Below, piece after piece: positions 7,169 through 14,463 of a stretch of DNA of 20,718 nt; the first letter of the stretch is position 1; every line of letters starts with the position of its first letter. Where the stretch lies: assembly GCA_964445745.1 (NCBI GenBank), contig CAYULU010000030.1:1-20718 (forward strand), in the 5' to 3' direction. This DNA is from UBA1443 sp964445745 (GTDB taxonomy: Bacteria; Omnitrophota; Omnitrophia; Omnitrophales; Aquincolibacteriaceae). The translations under genes were made by a program, and so were the position numbers. The notes below the pieces were generated by a model, which saw only the letters and a program-made list of their open reading frames with translations, searched no databases and was not told the origin of the DNA.

Positions 7169-7266
7169 TGAAATTTGACGGCGCCCGTCAGCGGAATGCC
7201 GTTTTGCTTGTGGAACTTTCGATTGCTTTACATGAGAAAACAAAAACAAATGAGCCTGTGAGATGA
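7165..7266 (+). CDS. 33-codon micro-ORF coupling pheS to pheT
   Basis: The ATG at 7165 overlaps the pheS stop (ATGA 7165-7168), and its TGA stop overlaps the pheT ATG (ATGA 7263-7266). The frame therefore fills the whole pheS-pheT gap with two 4-nt overlaps. The predicted peptide begins MMKFDGARQRNAVLLVELSI and ends KTNEPVR, with no recognised domain. The geometry strongly suggests it is translated, if only to carry ribosomes from pheS to pheT and keep the subunits balanced. Chance is the alternative: nothing else proves a functional peptide. Confidence 0.5.
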   Translation: MMKFDGARQRNAVLLVELSIALHEKTKTNEPVR

Positions 7267-9320
7267 AAATATCAACCCAATGGTTAAAAGATTTTGTCGA
7301 CATGGCGCCGCCCGTCCTCCGGATTGCCGATCGGCTGACCCTGGCAGGACTTGAGGTTAAAAAAGTCGAATCTGTCGGGGCCTCGCAGGATACGACCTTT
7401 GAAATCGAGATTACATCCAATCGCCCGGATTGGCTGTCTCATCTGGGGGTTGCTCGTGAAATAGCCGCGATAGAAAATCTTTCTCTTAAGAGTCCCTCGC
7501 TAGATCCGGAGACCGGACGGATGCCGCCTTCCGGATGGAAGCTGGACATCAAAGATTCGGAAGGTTGTCCTTACTATACCGGCGTTTTGATCGAAGGGAT
7601 TTCAGAATTTAAAACACCGGACTTTATGGTCCGAAGGCTTTTGGCCTGCGGAATCCGGAGTATTAACTTGATCGTCGATATTACAAATTATGTTCTCCTG
7701 GAATACGGCCAACCCCTGCACGCGTTTGACGCGGATTTGATCCAGGGAAAGGAGATTTTGATCCGGAAGGCGAGGACCGGCGAAAAGTTGATTGCAATTA
7801 ACGGCGCAGCGCTACAACTTTATCCCGAGGATCTTGTGATCGCGGACAGTGAGCGAGCGGTCGCGTTGGCCGGAGTTATGGGAGGGCAAGAAACCGAGAT
7901 CAGTGAACGGAGCCGGAACGTTTTTCTGGAATCGGCTTTCTTTGATCCCGGAAGAGTTCGCCGGACTTCCCGTCGGCACCAGATTTCTTCTGATTCTTCG
8001 TATCGTTTTGAGCGTCGGGTGGATCCTGAAGCCGTTGATTCAGGCCGTCAGCGCGCACTGGCTTTGATTAAACAGTATGCCAAACCTCGCCACATCAGCG
8101 CGTGTATCAAGGCTGGTGAAAAACCTCGGTTGGAGGTATCGACCCTTCACCTTCGGGATGATGAAGTGAAAGATACGCTTGGCTGCGAGATCAAGCCGAC
8201 GCAGATTGTATCGATCCTGACCCGGCTTGGCTGTGATGTCAAACAACATGCTTCCGGTAGCTGGAAAGTCAGTGTGCCTTCGTTTCGCGCGGATCTACAA
8301 CGGCCGATCGATCTTGTGGAGGAAGTGGCGCGAGTTTTCGGGTATGACGCCATTCCGGAAACGCTCCCCGCGAGGCCTCCGATTGCCGTCACGGAAAATC
8401 CACGATTAAAACTGGAGAAGAAAATCCGCCGATACCTTTCCGGTGCGGGACTGCACGAGACGGTGACGTTTAGCCTTGTATCGGAGCAGGGGCTTGATCC
8501 GGTGAAGGACCTTGGGACGGGGGTGAGGATCATAAATCCATTACAGCATGGGCTACACTGGATGCGTCCGACGATGGTCCCCAGCCTTTTGAATGTCATC
8601 CGGAAGAATGTGAATGCCGGTGCGGATTCGATCGCCATTTTTGAGATTGCAAATCTTTTTCGCGTTCCGGACAAGGGAAAGCACCCGGCTGAAGACCGGG
8701 TTTGTGCGATAGCGCTTTACGGGAAAAAAGCGGCGCAGACGTGGTGTGATGCCGCACGATTGCTTAATTTTTATGATCTCAAAGGTTATGTCGAGGCCCT
8801 CATCGCGGCGTCGGGTTGCCAGGAGCTTTGTGTTGCCAAGATTGAAAAGAGCTATTTTGTGCCGGGACGGGCCCAAGAGGTTCGTGCTTGGCAAATCCCG
8901 ATCGCTTTTCTTGGCGAGGTTTCGAGTCCATTGCTCCGGGAGTGGGACCTGAAGGACCCGGTTTTTTACGCCGAAATCTCCCTCGACAACCTGGTGAAAC
9001 ATGTTCAACCTAATCGGTCTTTTGTCGATTGGCCGCGGTATCCTGCGATTGAGAGGGACCTGTCGTTGATCGTGAAAGATGATGTTCTCTGTGGATCGCT
9101 GATGCAGGAGATCCGAGGTTTGGGCGATGGGTTGATCCGCGACGTTAAGCTCTTTGATCTCTTTCGGGGGAAGCGGGTCCCGGAAGGCTATAGAAATTTG
9201 GCGTTCCGTATCATTTATCAGTCGCTTGAACGAACGTTGATCTCCGAGCAAGTTCAGAAACTTCATGACCGGATTGCTGAGATCCTGGTCAAGAAATACG
9301 AAGCGACTTTTCAAAAATAA
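7263..9320 (+). CDS. pheT: Phenylalanyl-tRNA synthetase beta subunit, short form
   Basis: PheT is the large structural and editing subunit of PheRS. The 685-aa protein is about 110 aa shorter than E. coli PheT. After the B1 N-terminal segment (MKISTQWLKDFVD to AGLEVKKVESVG) it passes directly to EIEITSNRPDWLSHLGVARE, so the EMAP/OB-fold tRNA-binding B2 insert is absent. The B3/B4 editing module, the B5 helix-turn-helix domain (near residues 290-370, ending VEEVARVFGYDAIPE), the B6/B7 catalytic-like domain and the C-terminal anticodon-binding FDX-ACB domain (VDWPRYPAIERDLSLIV onward) are all present. The start overlaps the micro-ORF stop; no separate strong SD is seen. Confidence 0.96.
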   Translation: MKISTQWLKDFVDMAPPVLRIADRLTLAGLEVKKVESVGASQDTTFEIEITSNRPDWLSHLGVAREIAAIENLSLKSPSLDPETGRMPPSGWKLDIKDSEGCPYYTGVLIEGISEFKTPDFMVRRLLACGIRSINLIVDITNYVLLEYGQPLHAFDADLIQGKEILIRKARTGEKLIAINGAALQLYPEDLVIADSERAVALAGVMGGQETEISERSRNVFLESAFFDPGRVRRTSRRHQISSDSSYRFERRVDPEAVDSGRQRALALIKQYAKPRHISACIKAGEKPRLEVSTLHLRDDEVKDTLGCEIKPTQIVSILTRLGCDVKQHASGSWKVSVPSFRADLQRPIDLVEEVARVFGYDAIPETLPARPPIAVTENPRLKLEKKIRRYLSGAGLHETVTFSLVSEQGLDPVKDLGTGVRIINPLQHGLHWMRPTMVPSLLNVIRKNVNAGADSIAIFEIANLFRVPDKGKHPAEDRVCAIALYGKKAAQTWCDAARLLNFYDLKGYVEALIAASGCQELCVAKIEKSYFVPGRAQEVRAWQIPIAFLGEVSSPLLREWDLKDPVFYAEISLDNLVKHVQPNRSFVDWPRYPAIERDLSLIVKDDVLCGSLMQEIRGLGDGLIRDVKLFDLFRGKRVPEGYRNLAFRIIYQSLERTLISEQVQKLHDRIAEILVKKYEATFQK

Positions 9321-9350
9321 TTCTTCCAACCAGTGGGGCGGAAAAGTCCT

Positions 9351-10733
9351 ATGTCTCCAAAGCCTGCCAGGGATTCGGACGATCTGTTTCGTGAGCCGAC
9401 TTCCGTATCGCCGATGAGCGATGAATCTGAATCTGGATCAAGTGAGGATTTTTCTTTATCGGCGCCGTTGGCCGCGCGGATGCGGCCTGCGACGCTTGAC
9501 GAAATTCTCGGACAAGGGCATTTGCTGGGTCCCGGGAAACTGCTTCGCAGGACTCTCGAATCGGATCGTTTGACATCGTTGATTCTTTACGGGCCACCCG
9601 GAACGGGAAAGACGACCCTCGCGCTTGTTATTTCCCGTATGACATCCGCGAATTTTGTTTCGATCAACGCTGTCCTGAGTAATGTTGCGGAAATGCGCCA
9701 AATTCAAGACAATGCCCGCCGTCTCCTTCGTCGCTCCGGGCGAAGGACCGTTCTTTTTGTGGATGAAATCCATCGGTTTAACAAGGCCCAGCAGGATATT
9801 TTAATGCCGGACGTTGAGCTGGGGAGCATTATTCTGGTCGGAGCCACAACCGAAAATCCGTCATTTTCTATCCGTGGACCACTGCTGTCCCGGTCCCTGG
9901 TGTGTGAACTCAAAGCCCTTGAGGAAAACGATATTGCCGGCATTATGGATCGTGCGATTCGGGATTCAGACCGCGGTTTAGGCAAGCTTTCGATCGTCCT
10001 GACGGAGGAGGCAAAAGTGCATCTTGCGAAACAGGCCTCTGGTGATGCGCGTCGGGCCCTCAATGCGCTGGAGGTGGGTGCGCTGACGACCCCGCCGGAT
10101 TCTGACGGTAAAATTCTTTTTGACCTGAAGGTGGCGGAAGAATCCTGCCAGAAGCGCATGGTTCAGTATGACTGGGACGGAGATTTTCATTACGACACGA
10201 TCAGCGCATTTATCAAAAGCCTTCGCGGGTCGGATGTTAATGCGGCGATCTACTGGCTTGCCAAGATGATTTACGCGGGGGAGGACCCCCGTTTTATCGT
10301 TAGACGGCTATTGGTTTTTTCCAGTGAAGACATTGGGAATGCGGACCCCCAAGCGCTGATTCTGACATCAAGCGCGATGCAGGCTCTTGAGTTCGTGGGG
10401 ATGCCCGAAGGAAGAATTATCCTGTCTCAGCTCGTGTCTTACCTTGCGTTGGCACCTAAAAGCAACTCAAGTATCATGGCGATTGATTCGGCTCTTGAAG
10501 ATGTTAAAAAACAAAAAGCTCAAAGTGTGCCAGCTCATCTCCGGGATGCCCACTATGCGGGAGCTAAAAAAATGGGGCACGGTGTCGGTTATCAGTATCC
10601 GCACAATTTTCCGGGTGCCAAGGTTGATCAAATCTATCTTCCTAAAAGCGCCTTCTACTACAAGCCTCGTCCCGTGGGTTTTGAATGCGAGTTGCTTGCA
10701 CGTCTAAAAAATCTCCAATCGAAACATTCGTAA
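9351..10733 (+). CDS. rarA: Replication-associated recombination protein A (RarA/MgsA AAA+ ATPase)
   Basis: RarA is a clamp-loader-related AAA+ ATPase acting at stalled or gapped replication forks. The product carries Walker A GPPGTGKT (residues 81-88 from this start), Walker B VLFVDEIHRFNKAQQD, sensor 1 GATTENPSF and an arginine-finger region (LSRSLV). The C-terminal tetramerisation part is also present (DGDFHYDTISAFIKSLRGSD, WLAKMIYAGEDPRFI, YPHNFPGA). The frame opens at GTG 9333; ATG 9351 is preferred, but the first ~45 residues are a low-complexity Ser/Asp/Glu-rich tail not conserved in the family, so ATG 9414 is also possible. It follows pheT closely and may be co-transcribed. Confidence 0.95.
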   Translation: MSPKPARDSDDLFREPTSVSPMSDESESGSSEDFSLSAPLAARMRPATLDEILGQGHLLGPGKLLRRTLESDRLTSLILYGPPGTGKTTLALVISRMTSANFVSINAVLSNVAEMRQIQDNARRLLRRSGRRTVLFVDEIHRFNKAQQDILMPDVELGSIILVGATTENPSFSIRGPLLSRSLVCELKALEENDIAGIMDRAIRDSDRGLGKLSIVLTEEAKVHLAKQASGDARRALNALEVGALTTPPDSDGKILFDLKVAEESCQKRMVQYDWDGDFHYDTISAFIKSLRGSDVNAAIYWLAKMIYAGEDPRFIVRRLLVFSSEDIGNADPQALILTSSAMQALEFVGMPEGRIILSQLVSYLALAPKSNSSIMAIDSALEDVKKQKAQSVPAHLRDAHYAGAKKMGHGVGYQYPHNFPGAKVDQIYLPKSAFYYKPRPVGFECELLARLKNLQSKHS

Positions 10734-10916
10734 ATTGTATTTTTAGATTACTATTGCTATAAAATTAATAATATTGCTATTAAATGCTATATAATTCATC
10801 TGTTTATATAAAATCTTGATAATAAGTTGACAAATGTGTTTTAGTGATATATATTTCTTTTAGGATGTGGCACGATATTTTTTAGCTTTAATCACGGCTC
10901 AGCAATAGGAGATAGG
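10734..10916 (+). promoter_or_regulatory. AT-rich region and strong promoter upstream of the leader ORF and STAS-PilZ gene
   Basis: The first ~125 nt are much richer in A+T than the rest of the window and contain repeated ATTGCTAT/TGCTAT motifs (10741-10792). A near-consensus promoter follows: TTGACA (10827-10832), a 17-nt spacer and TATATT (10850-10855). Transcription would begin near 10862, giving a leader of about 215 nt before the STAS-PilZ start. The AT-rich block could act as an UP element or a site for nucleoid proteins. Confidence 0.7.
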
Positions 10917-11075
10917 ATGATGACACATGGAGAGCGGGGAATAAAACTAAGCGGGAAAGGGGGACCTCATATCCTTCCTTGGGTACTTCGGGGTGAATTT
11001 TTGTCCGGGTACATGTATCCAAAACTCCACAAAAGTCTGAGGAGGGTTGACCGTTCGCGGAAGAGGAAAATTTGA
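10917..11075 (+). CDS. 52-codon leader ORF preceding the STAS-PilZ gene
   Basis: ATG 10917 is preceded by AGGAG (10907-10911) at good spacing. The frame stays open for 52 codons, and its TGA (11073-11075) ends one base before the STAS-PilZ ATG. The predicted peptide starts MMTHGERGIKLSGKGGPHIL and ends with a basic tail (RRVDRSRKRKI). I recognise no domain. It may be a small basic protein, a leader peptide for translational coupling, or an accidental frame inside a structured 5' leader. Confidence 0.45.
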   Translation: MMTHGERGIKLSGKGGPHILPWVLRGEFLSGYMYPKLHKSLRRVDRSRKRKI

Positions 11076-11076
11076 C

Positions 11077-11805
11077 ATGAGCAAGTTTCACTATAGCACA
11101 AGAGAAATCGCAGGAGTTTCGGTGTTTGATTTGAAGGGGGAGCCGACCTTTGAGACGGTGCAGGATGTGTCCTGGAAAATCCAGAAGAGTATCCGTCGTC
11201 ATCGGTTGCAAAGAATTATTTTAAACTTTCAGCAATCGGGCACGTTAGATGCAATTGGGCTAAGGAGAATTCTAACGGTTTGTTTGCGGCCGAAGCACAG
11301 CGTGATCTATGGAGCATCGGCGGATGTTGTGCAATGTATTGAAGATACCTATTTGTCGTCTAAAGTGGATATTTGCAACGATGAAAAGTCTGTGGCAGAA
11401 AGTTTCGGATCGTTCTTGTTCGATAAAGATGTCGACAAGAAAATTCCTGCCAGGGAATCGCTCCGTCCGCAGGATTCTATCGGTTATCAGTTGGAACAGC
11501 GGCGTAGCCATCGGATGCACGTTGCGATTCCGCTCGAGATCACTCTGATGCCCTCTCAGGGGCAGAAGATCACGACACGGGCGATCGCAACTAATATTAG
11601 CGAAGGCGGGCTTTTTGCAGAATACCTCGACCTGGAAACGGCGCACACCATTAACGCGCTTGATCCGGTGGAGGGTGTGCCCGCCGAGATGTATGTCTTC
11701 CCGAGCGCTAACTTTCCGGATGAATATCACCTGAAGGGGATGATCCGGCGCAAGGAATTGCGAAAAGAACAGTTAGGACTCGGGATCGAATTTGTGGGCG
11801 GTTGA
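11077..11805 (+). CDS. STAS-like domain fused to a PilZ domain (c-di-GMP-binding protein)
   Basis: The 242-aa protein has two parts. Residues ~1-110 resemble a STAS (anti-sigma-factor antagonist) fold: a beta-rich start (VSVFDLKGEPTFET), then IILNFQQSGTLDAIGLRRIL. The usual D-S-S-G phospho-serine motif reads D58-A59-I60-G61, so it cannot be phosphorylated at that position. Residues ~140-240 form a PilZ domain with both c-di-GMP motifs: R142-x3-R146 and N173-x-S175-x-x-G178. It could sense c-di-GMP and act by protein-protein contact in motility, secretion or envelope control. ATG 11077, with AGAGGAAAA upstream, is preferred over an upstream TTG at 11047. Confidence 0.82.
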   Translation: MSKFHYSTREIAGVSVFDLKGEPTFETVQDVSWKIQKSIRRHRLQRIILNFQQSGTLDAIGLRRILTVCLRPKHSVIYGASADVVQCIEDTYLSSKVDICNDEKSVAESFGSFLFDKDVDKKIPARESLRPQDSIGYQLEQRRSHRMHVAIPLEITLMPSQGQKITTRAIATNISEGGLFAEYLDLETAHTINALDPVEGVPAEMYVFPSANFPDEYHLKGMIRRKELRKEQLGLGIEFVGG

Positions 11806-11938
11806 TTCGGCGAATCGATGGATCTAGTGGTTCGCCGGTCACCGTTGAGGTTTTGCCTTTCTTGAGAGTGGGACGATGGTTTTAAATTACCGATTCCCAC
11901 TGTGATTGTCTCGTTTTCCTACCTATTATGTCCTCAGC
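11806..11938. other. Intergenic DNA after the STAS-PilZ gene; weak terminator candidate
   Basis: No gene is seen. A short palindrome GATTCGGCGAATC spans the stop codon (11804-11816). AGTGGGA (11867-11873) pairs with TCCCACT (11895-11901) around a loop closed by GGT/ACC. The GTTTTCCT downstream is a poor T-tract, so this is only a possible terminator. Confidence 0.35.
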
Positions 11939-11994
11939 TAATTCTCATAATTCTCCGAGCAAAAGATTGACGGATGGATGTTTTTGAATAGAAT
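11939..11994 (+). promoter_or_regulatory. Promoter with tandem upstream octamers
   Basis: TTGACG (11967-11972), a 16-nt spacer and TAGAAT (11989-11994) form a good housekeeping promoter with a start near 12001. Directly upstream are two direct copies of TAATTCTC (11939-11946 and 11948-11955), nine bases apart, at a position suited to an activator or UP-like contact. Confidence 0.65.
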
Positions 11995-11999
11995 ATTTG

Positions 12000-12083
12000 C
12001 CGTAAGAGACTTACGGGTCTCGACTCACCTGCAGAGGTTCCTGGCCACTATGATCCCCACTCGGTCAGGAACCTCTTTTTTTT
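12000..12083 (+). ncRNA. Candidate small RNA or leader attenuator with intrinsic terminator
   Basis: Starting about where the promoter would initiate, CCGTAAG (12000-12006) and CTTACGG (12010-12016) form a perfect 7-bp hairpin. GAGAC (12006-12010) and GTCTC (12017-12021) form an alternative, mutually exclusive one. After a short linker, AGAGGTTCCTG (12033-12043) pairs perfectly with CAGGAACCTCT (12066-12076), extended by three more pairs, followed by eight Ts (12076-12083). This promoter-hairpin-terminator unit of about 84 nt either makes a free small RNA or acts as attenuator/riboswitch for the operon starting at 12100. It matches no riboswitch class I can name. Confidence 0.6.
12033..12083 (+). 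terminator. Strong intrinsic terminator upstream of the DUF1844 gene
   Basis: A 14-bp stem (11 perfect bp plus G-T, C-G and C-G), a 16-nt loop and a T8 tract make this the clearest terminator in the window besides 20253-20290. It ends 16 nt before the next start codon. Confidence 0.88.
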
Positions 12084-12099
12084 AGAGAGGAGAGCATTC

Positions 12100-12459
12100 A
12101 TGGAACAGAACAGGGACATTCGCTTTACTGAAAAGAAGGTTGATGATAGCTGGAAAGAGCACATTGTCGCGTCTCAGCCGACCGACCCTGAATCTTCACA
12201 GCAAACCCAGAAAGTTGCCACATCCAAGGTTTTTCTCAGTCTTGTTCAATCTCTCGGCATCCAGGCGCTCATGCATCTCGGTGCAATCCCAAATCCGATG
12301 ACGAATGAGACGGAAGTGAACCATGAGGCGGCCAAAGAGGCTATTGATTTATTGATGACGTTGCGTGATAAAACCAGCGGCAACTTGAGCCCGGAAGAAA
12401 AAAAGATTTTAGATAGCCTGCTTTCCGAGCTCCAAATCAAATTTTCCCAATCCGTATGA
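12100..12459 (+). CDS. DUF1844 family protein
   Basis: This is a 119-aa protein with a polar, charged N-terminal ~45 residues and a conserved helical core: VFLSLVQSLGIQALMHLGAIPNP, a mid-part AAKEAIDLLMTLRDKTSGNL, and SPEEKKILDSLLSELQIKF. This matches the DUF1844 family of small proteins found in Deltaproteobacteria, Planctomycetes and related groups; the function is unknown. GAGAGGAG precedes ATG 12100. Its stop overlaps the next start (ATGA at 12456-12459), so it is translationally coupled to the membrane protein downstream. A strong terminator lies just upstream of its SD. Confidence 0.85.
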   Translation: MEQNRDIRFTEKKVDDSWKEHIVASQPTDPESSQQTQKVATSKVFLSLVQSLGIQALMHLGAIPNPMTNETEVNHEAAKEAIDLLMTLRDKTSGNLSPEEKKILDSLLSELQIKFSQSV

Positions 12460-13430
12460 TGGGTTCTAAGGGAAAAGCCCTGCGGTTTATTGTCAGTATC
12501 CTCGCGGTCTGTTTGGTTATTTATTCTATGCGGGGAAAGATGATGGATTCGCTTTCTATTCTTCGTGATGAGACCCAATGGATATGGTTTGGTGCCGCGC
12601 TGGCCGCTTACCTGGCGGCCCTCGGGGTCATTGCGGTTCGAATGCAGTGGGTGTTTAAAGTCCAGGATGTTCGTCTGAATTTCAGAGAATGTTATTACCT
12701 CGGGTTTGTCGGCATGTTCTATAACCTCTTCTTGCCGTCCGCGGTTGGCGGGGATATTGCCCGCGCCTATTATGCGTACAAGCATTCGGGGAAAAAGATT
12801 GAATCGGCGACCTCGGTTTTATTGGATCGACTCATGGGATTTGTCGCGATTATCATCATTGCCTTTATCGGGTTGATTATTTCACGCGCCGATTCCCAAA
12901 GTGCTTATGTTGACTACTGTGTTTACGGGGCGCTCGGGGTCCTCCTTTTTTGTATTGCTTTTTTTTCGAGCCGGAGATTTGCAAGTTTGTTCAAAGGGCT
13001 TTCTGTTCTCATCCCGGGGCATAAATGGAAAGATCGGGTGACGGAAGTTTACGACGCAATTTACGGATACCGTCACCATCAGAAGCCTGTTCTGGGAGCC
13101 ATTGTTCTTTCTTTTATCGGGCAGTCCATATTTATCTCGGCTTATTTTTTCATTTCTCAAAGTTTGGGCGGCGGGATTCCTTTTTGGAAATTTTTTATCT
13201 TGATACCCGTGGTGACCATCGTTAGTATGGCACCATCGATTGGCGGTCTGGGAGTGCGTGAGGCCAGCACGCTATATCTTTTTAGCCGCTACTTATCGCC
13301 CGAACGGGCTCTGGCTTATACGTTACTGGTTGATATGCTCATCTACAGTTTTAGCGTCAGTTCGGGCATTATCTACGCGTTTCGCGGGGGATTGAAACAA
13401 AAAGAGATTCGCGAAATGGAGATGATGTGA
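12456..13430 (+). CDS. Lysylphosphatidylglycerol synthase transmembrane/flippase-like protein (UPF0104)
   Basis: This 324-aa polytopic membrane protein has roughly eight hydrophobic segments. It resembles the AglD/MprF membrane domain family: an early W-F-GAALAAYLAAL helix, the signature YNLFLPSAVGGDIARAYY near residues 88-105, then SVLLDRLMGF, and a C-terminal VSMAPSIGGLGVREAS motif. Family members are linked to lipid or lipid-linked substrate flipping; the soluble aminoacyl-transferase half of MprF is absent. The substrate is unknown. It overlaps the DUF1844 gene by 4 nt and precedes aroQ by 49 nt. Confidence 0.85.
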   Translation: MMGSKGKALRFIVSILAVCLVIYSMRGKMMDSLSILRDETQWIWFGAALAAYLAALGVIAVRMQWVFKVQDVRLNFRECYYLGFVGMFYNLFLPSAVGGDIARAYYAYKHSGKKIESATSVLLDRLMGFVAIIIIAFIGLIISRADSQSAYVDYCVYGALGVLLFCIAFFSSRRFASLFKGLSVLIPGHKWKDRVTEVYDAIYGYRHHQKPVLGAIVLSFIGQSIFISAYFFISQSLGGGIPFWKFFILIPVVTIVSMAPSIGGLGVREASTLYLFSRYLSPERALAYTLLVDMLIYSFSVSSGIIYAFRGGLKQKEIREMEMM

Positions 13431-13479
13431 CCCCGGGCGAATCAAGAGCGTCTATAATCCTGAGGCGACAGAGCTAAAC

Positions 13480-13956
13480 ATGAAAATACTTGTGGTTCAC
13501 GGACCCAATTTGCAACTTTTGGGAAAACGCGAAGTTTCGGTGTACGGTACCGTTACACTGGACGAGATTAACGAGTCCCTTCGAGCATTGGCCAAAGCAT
13601 TAAAGATTCAGATTGAGATTGCTCAGAGTAATCACGAAGGAGACATCGTTGATGCGATTGGAAATGCGCGCCTAGCTTTTCAGGGAATTCTGATTAATCC
13701 GGCCGCGTATACGCACACCAGCGTTGCTATTCGGGATGCCATTGCGGCTTGCGGTATTCCGGCGGTTGAGGTTCATCTCAGTCATATCTACAAACGCGAG
13801 GATTTTAGACAACATTCTATGACGGCGCCTTCCTGTGTGGCGCAGGTTACAGGATTCGGAAAAGACAGTTATCTTCTAGGACTCCGGGGATTGGTGTCCT
13901 ATTGTTCTCATCAATGCAAAACCCCCAAAGCCAAATTGGCGAGGAAGAAAAAATGA
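13480..13956 (+). CDS. aroQ: 3-dehydroquinate dehydratase, type II
   Basis: The enzyme catalyses the third shikimate step, 3-dehydroquinate to 3-dehydroshikimate. The 158-aa protein shows HGPNLQLLGKRE near the start, the flexible-loop catalytic Tyr22 in VYG, QSNHEGDIVDAI, INPAAYTHTS (Asn73, His79), EVHLSHIYKRE (His99) and the following R-HS segment. A lysine-rich tail of about 15 aa extends beyond the core. A TATAAT sits at 13453-13458, without a recognisable -35. Its stop overlaps the accB start (ATGA at 13953-13956), the aroQ-accB-accC order seen in many bacteria. Confidence 0.96.
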   Translation: MKILVVHGPNLQLLGKREVSVYGTVTLDEINESLRALAKALKIQIEIAQSNHEGDIVDAIGNARLAFQGILINPAAYTHTSVAIRDAIAACGIPAVEVHLSHIYKREDFRQHSMTAPSCVAQVTGFGKDSYLLGLRGLVSYCSHQCKTPKAKLARKKK

Positions 13957-14423
13957 ACGTTAAAGAGATCAAGGAGTTGCTGGAGCTTATGGCCGAACAC
14001 CAGATCGGCGAAATTGAGATTGAAAAAGAAAATATGAAAATCAAACTGCGCAAGTTGTCGGGGGACAGGATTTTTATGGAACATGCCCCGGCACTGCCTG
14101 CGATGCTTCCTCCGGTTTCTTCCGCGGTCACGGCCGGAGCCGTTATGCCTGCCCTTGCGGCTTCCCCCGCAGTTGAAGAAGGGATTGTGGTTGTCCGTTC
14201 CCCGATGGTGGGAACATTTTATTCGGCGCCTGCGCCTGATCAGCCCCCGTATGTGTCTGTCGGGAAACAAATCAAGGAGGGGGATGTCCTCTGCATTATC
14301 GAAGCCATGAAGCTTATGAATGAGATCAAGTCCGAAGCGGGCGGTGTGATTACGGAAATTCTTGTCCAGAACGGTCAAACGGTCGAATACGACCAGCCCA
14401 TCATGAAGATCAGGAAAGCCTGA
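13953..14423 (+). CDS. accB: Acetyl-CoA carboxylase biotin carboxyl carrier protein
   Basis: AccB carries the biotin that is carboxylated by AccC in fatty-acid precursor synthesis. The 156-aa product has an N-terminal helix (MNVKEIKELLELMAEHQI), an Ala/Pro-rich linker (residues ~50-80) and a biotinyl domain beginning VVRSPMVGTFY. The biotin acceptor Lys120 lies in EAMKLMNE. The ORF opens earlier, but the ATG at 13953 with GAGGAAG upstream fits the family and overlaps the aroQ stop by 4 nt. Confidence 0.97.
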   Translation: MNVKEIKELLELMAEHQIGEIEIEKENMKIKLRKLSGDRIFMEHAPALPAMLPPVSSAVTAGAVMPALAASPAVEEGIVVVRSPMVGTFYSAPAPDQPPYVSVGKQIKEGDVLCIIEAMKLMNEIKSEAGGVITEILVQNGQTVEYDQPIMKIRKA

Positions 14424-14463
14424 TACAGCGCTTTCTTGCCACCTGAAGAGGAAATCACGAACT

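Noticed and set aside
8553..9329. 258-codon minus-strand frame opposite pheT
   Set aside because: It lies entirely antisense to a clearly conserved pheT, has no recognisable motif and no SD; it is a shadow of the plus-strand codon bias.
10888..11211. Minus-strand frame across the STAS-PilZ leader and start
   Set aside because: No family resemblance and no SD; it overlaps the better-supported plus-strand promoter, leader ORF and STAS-PilZ start.
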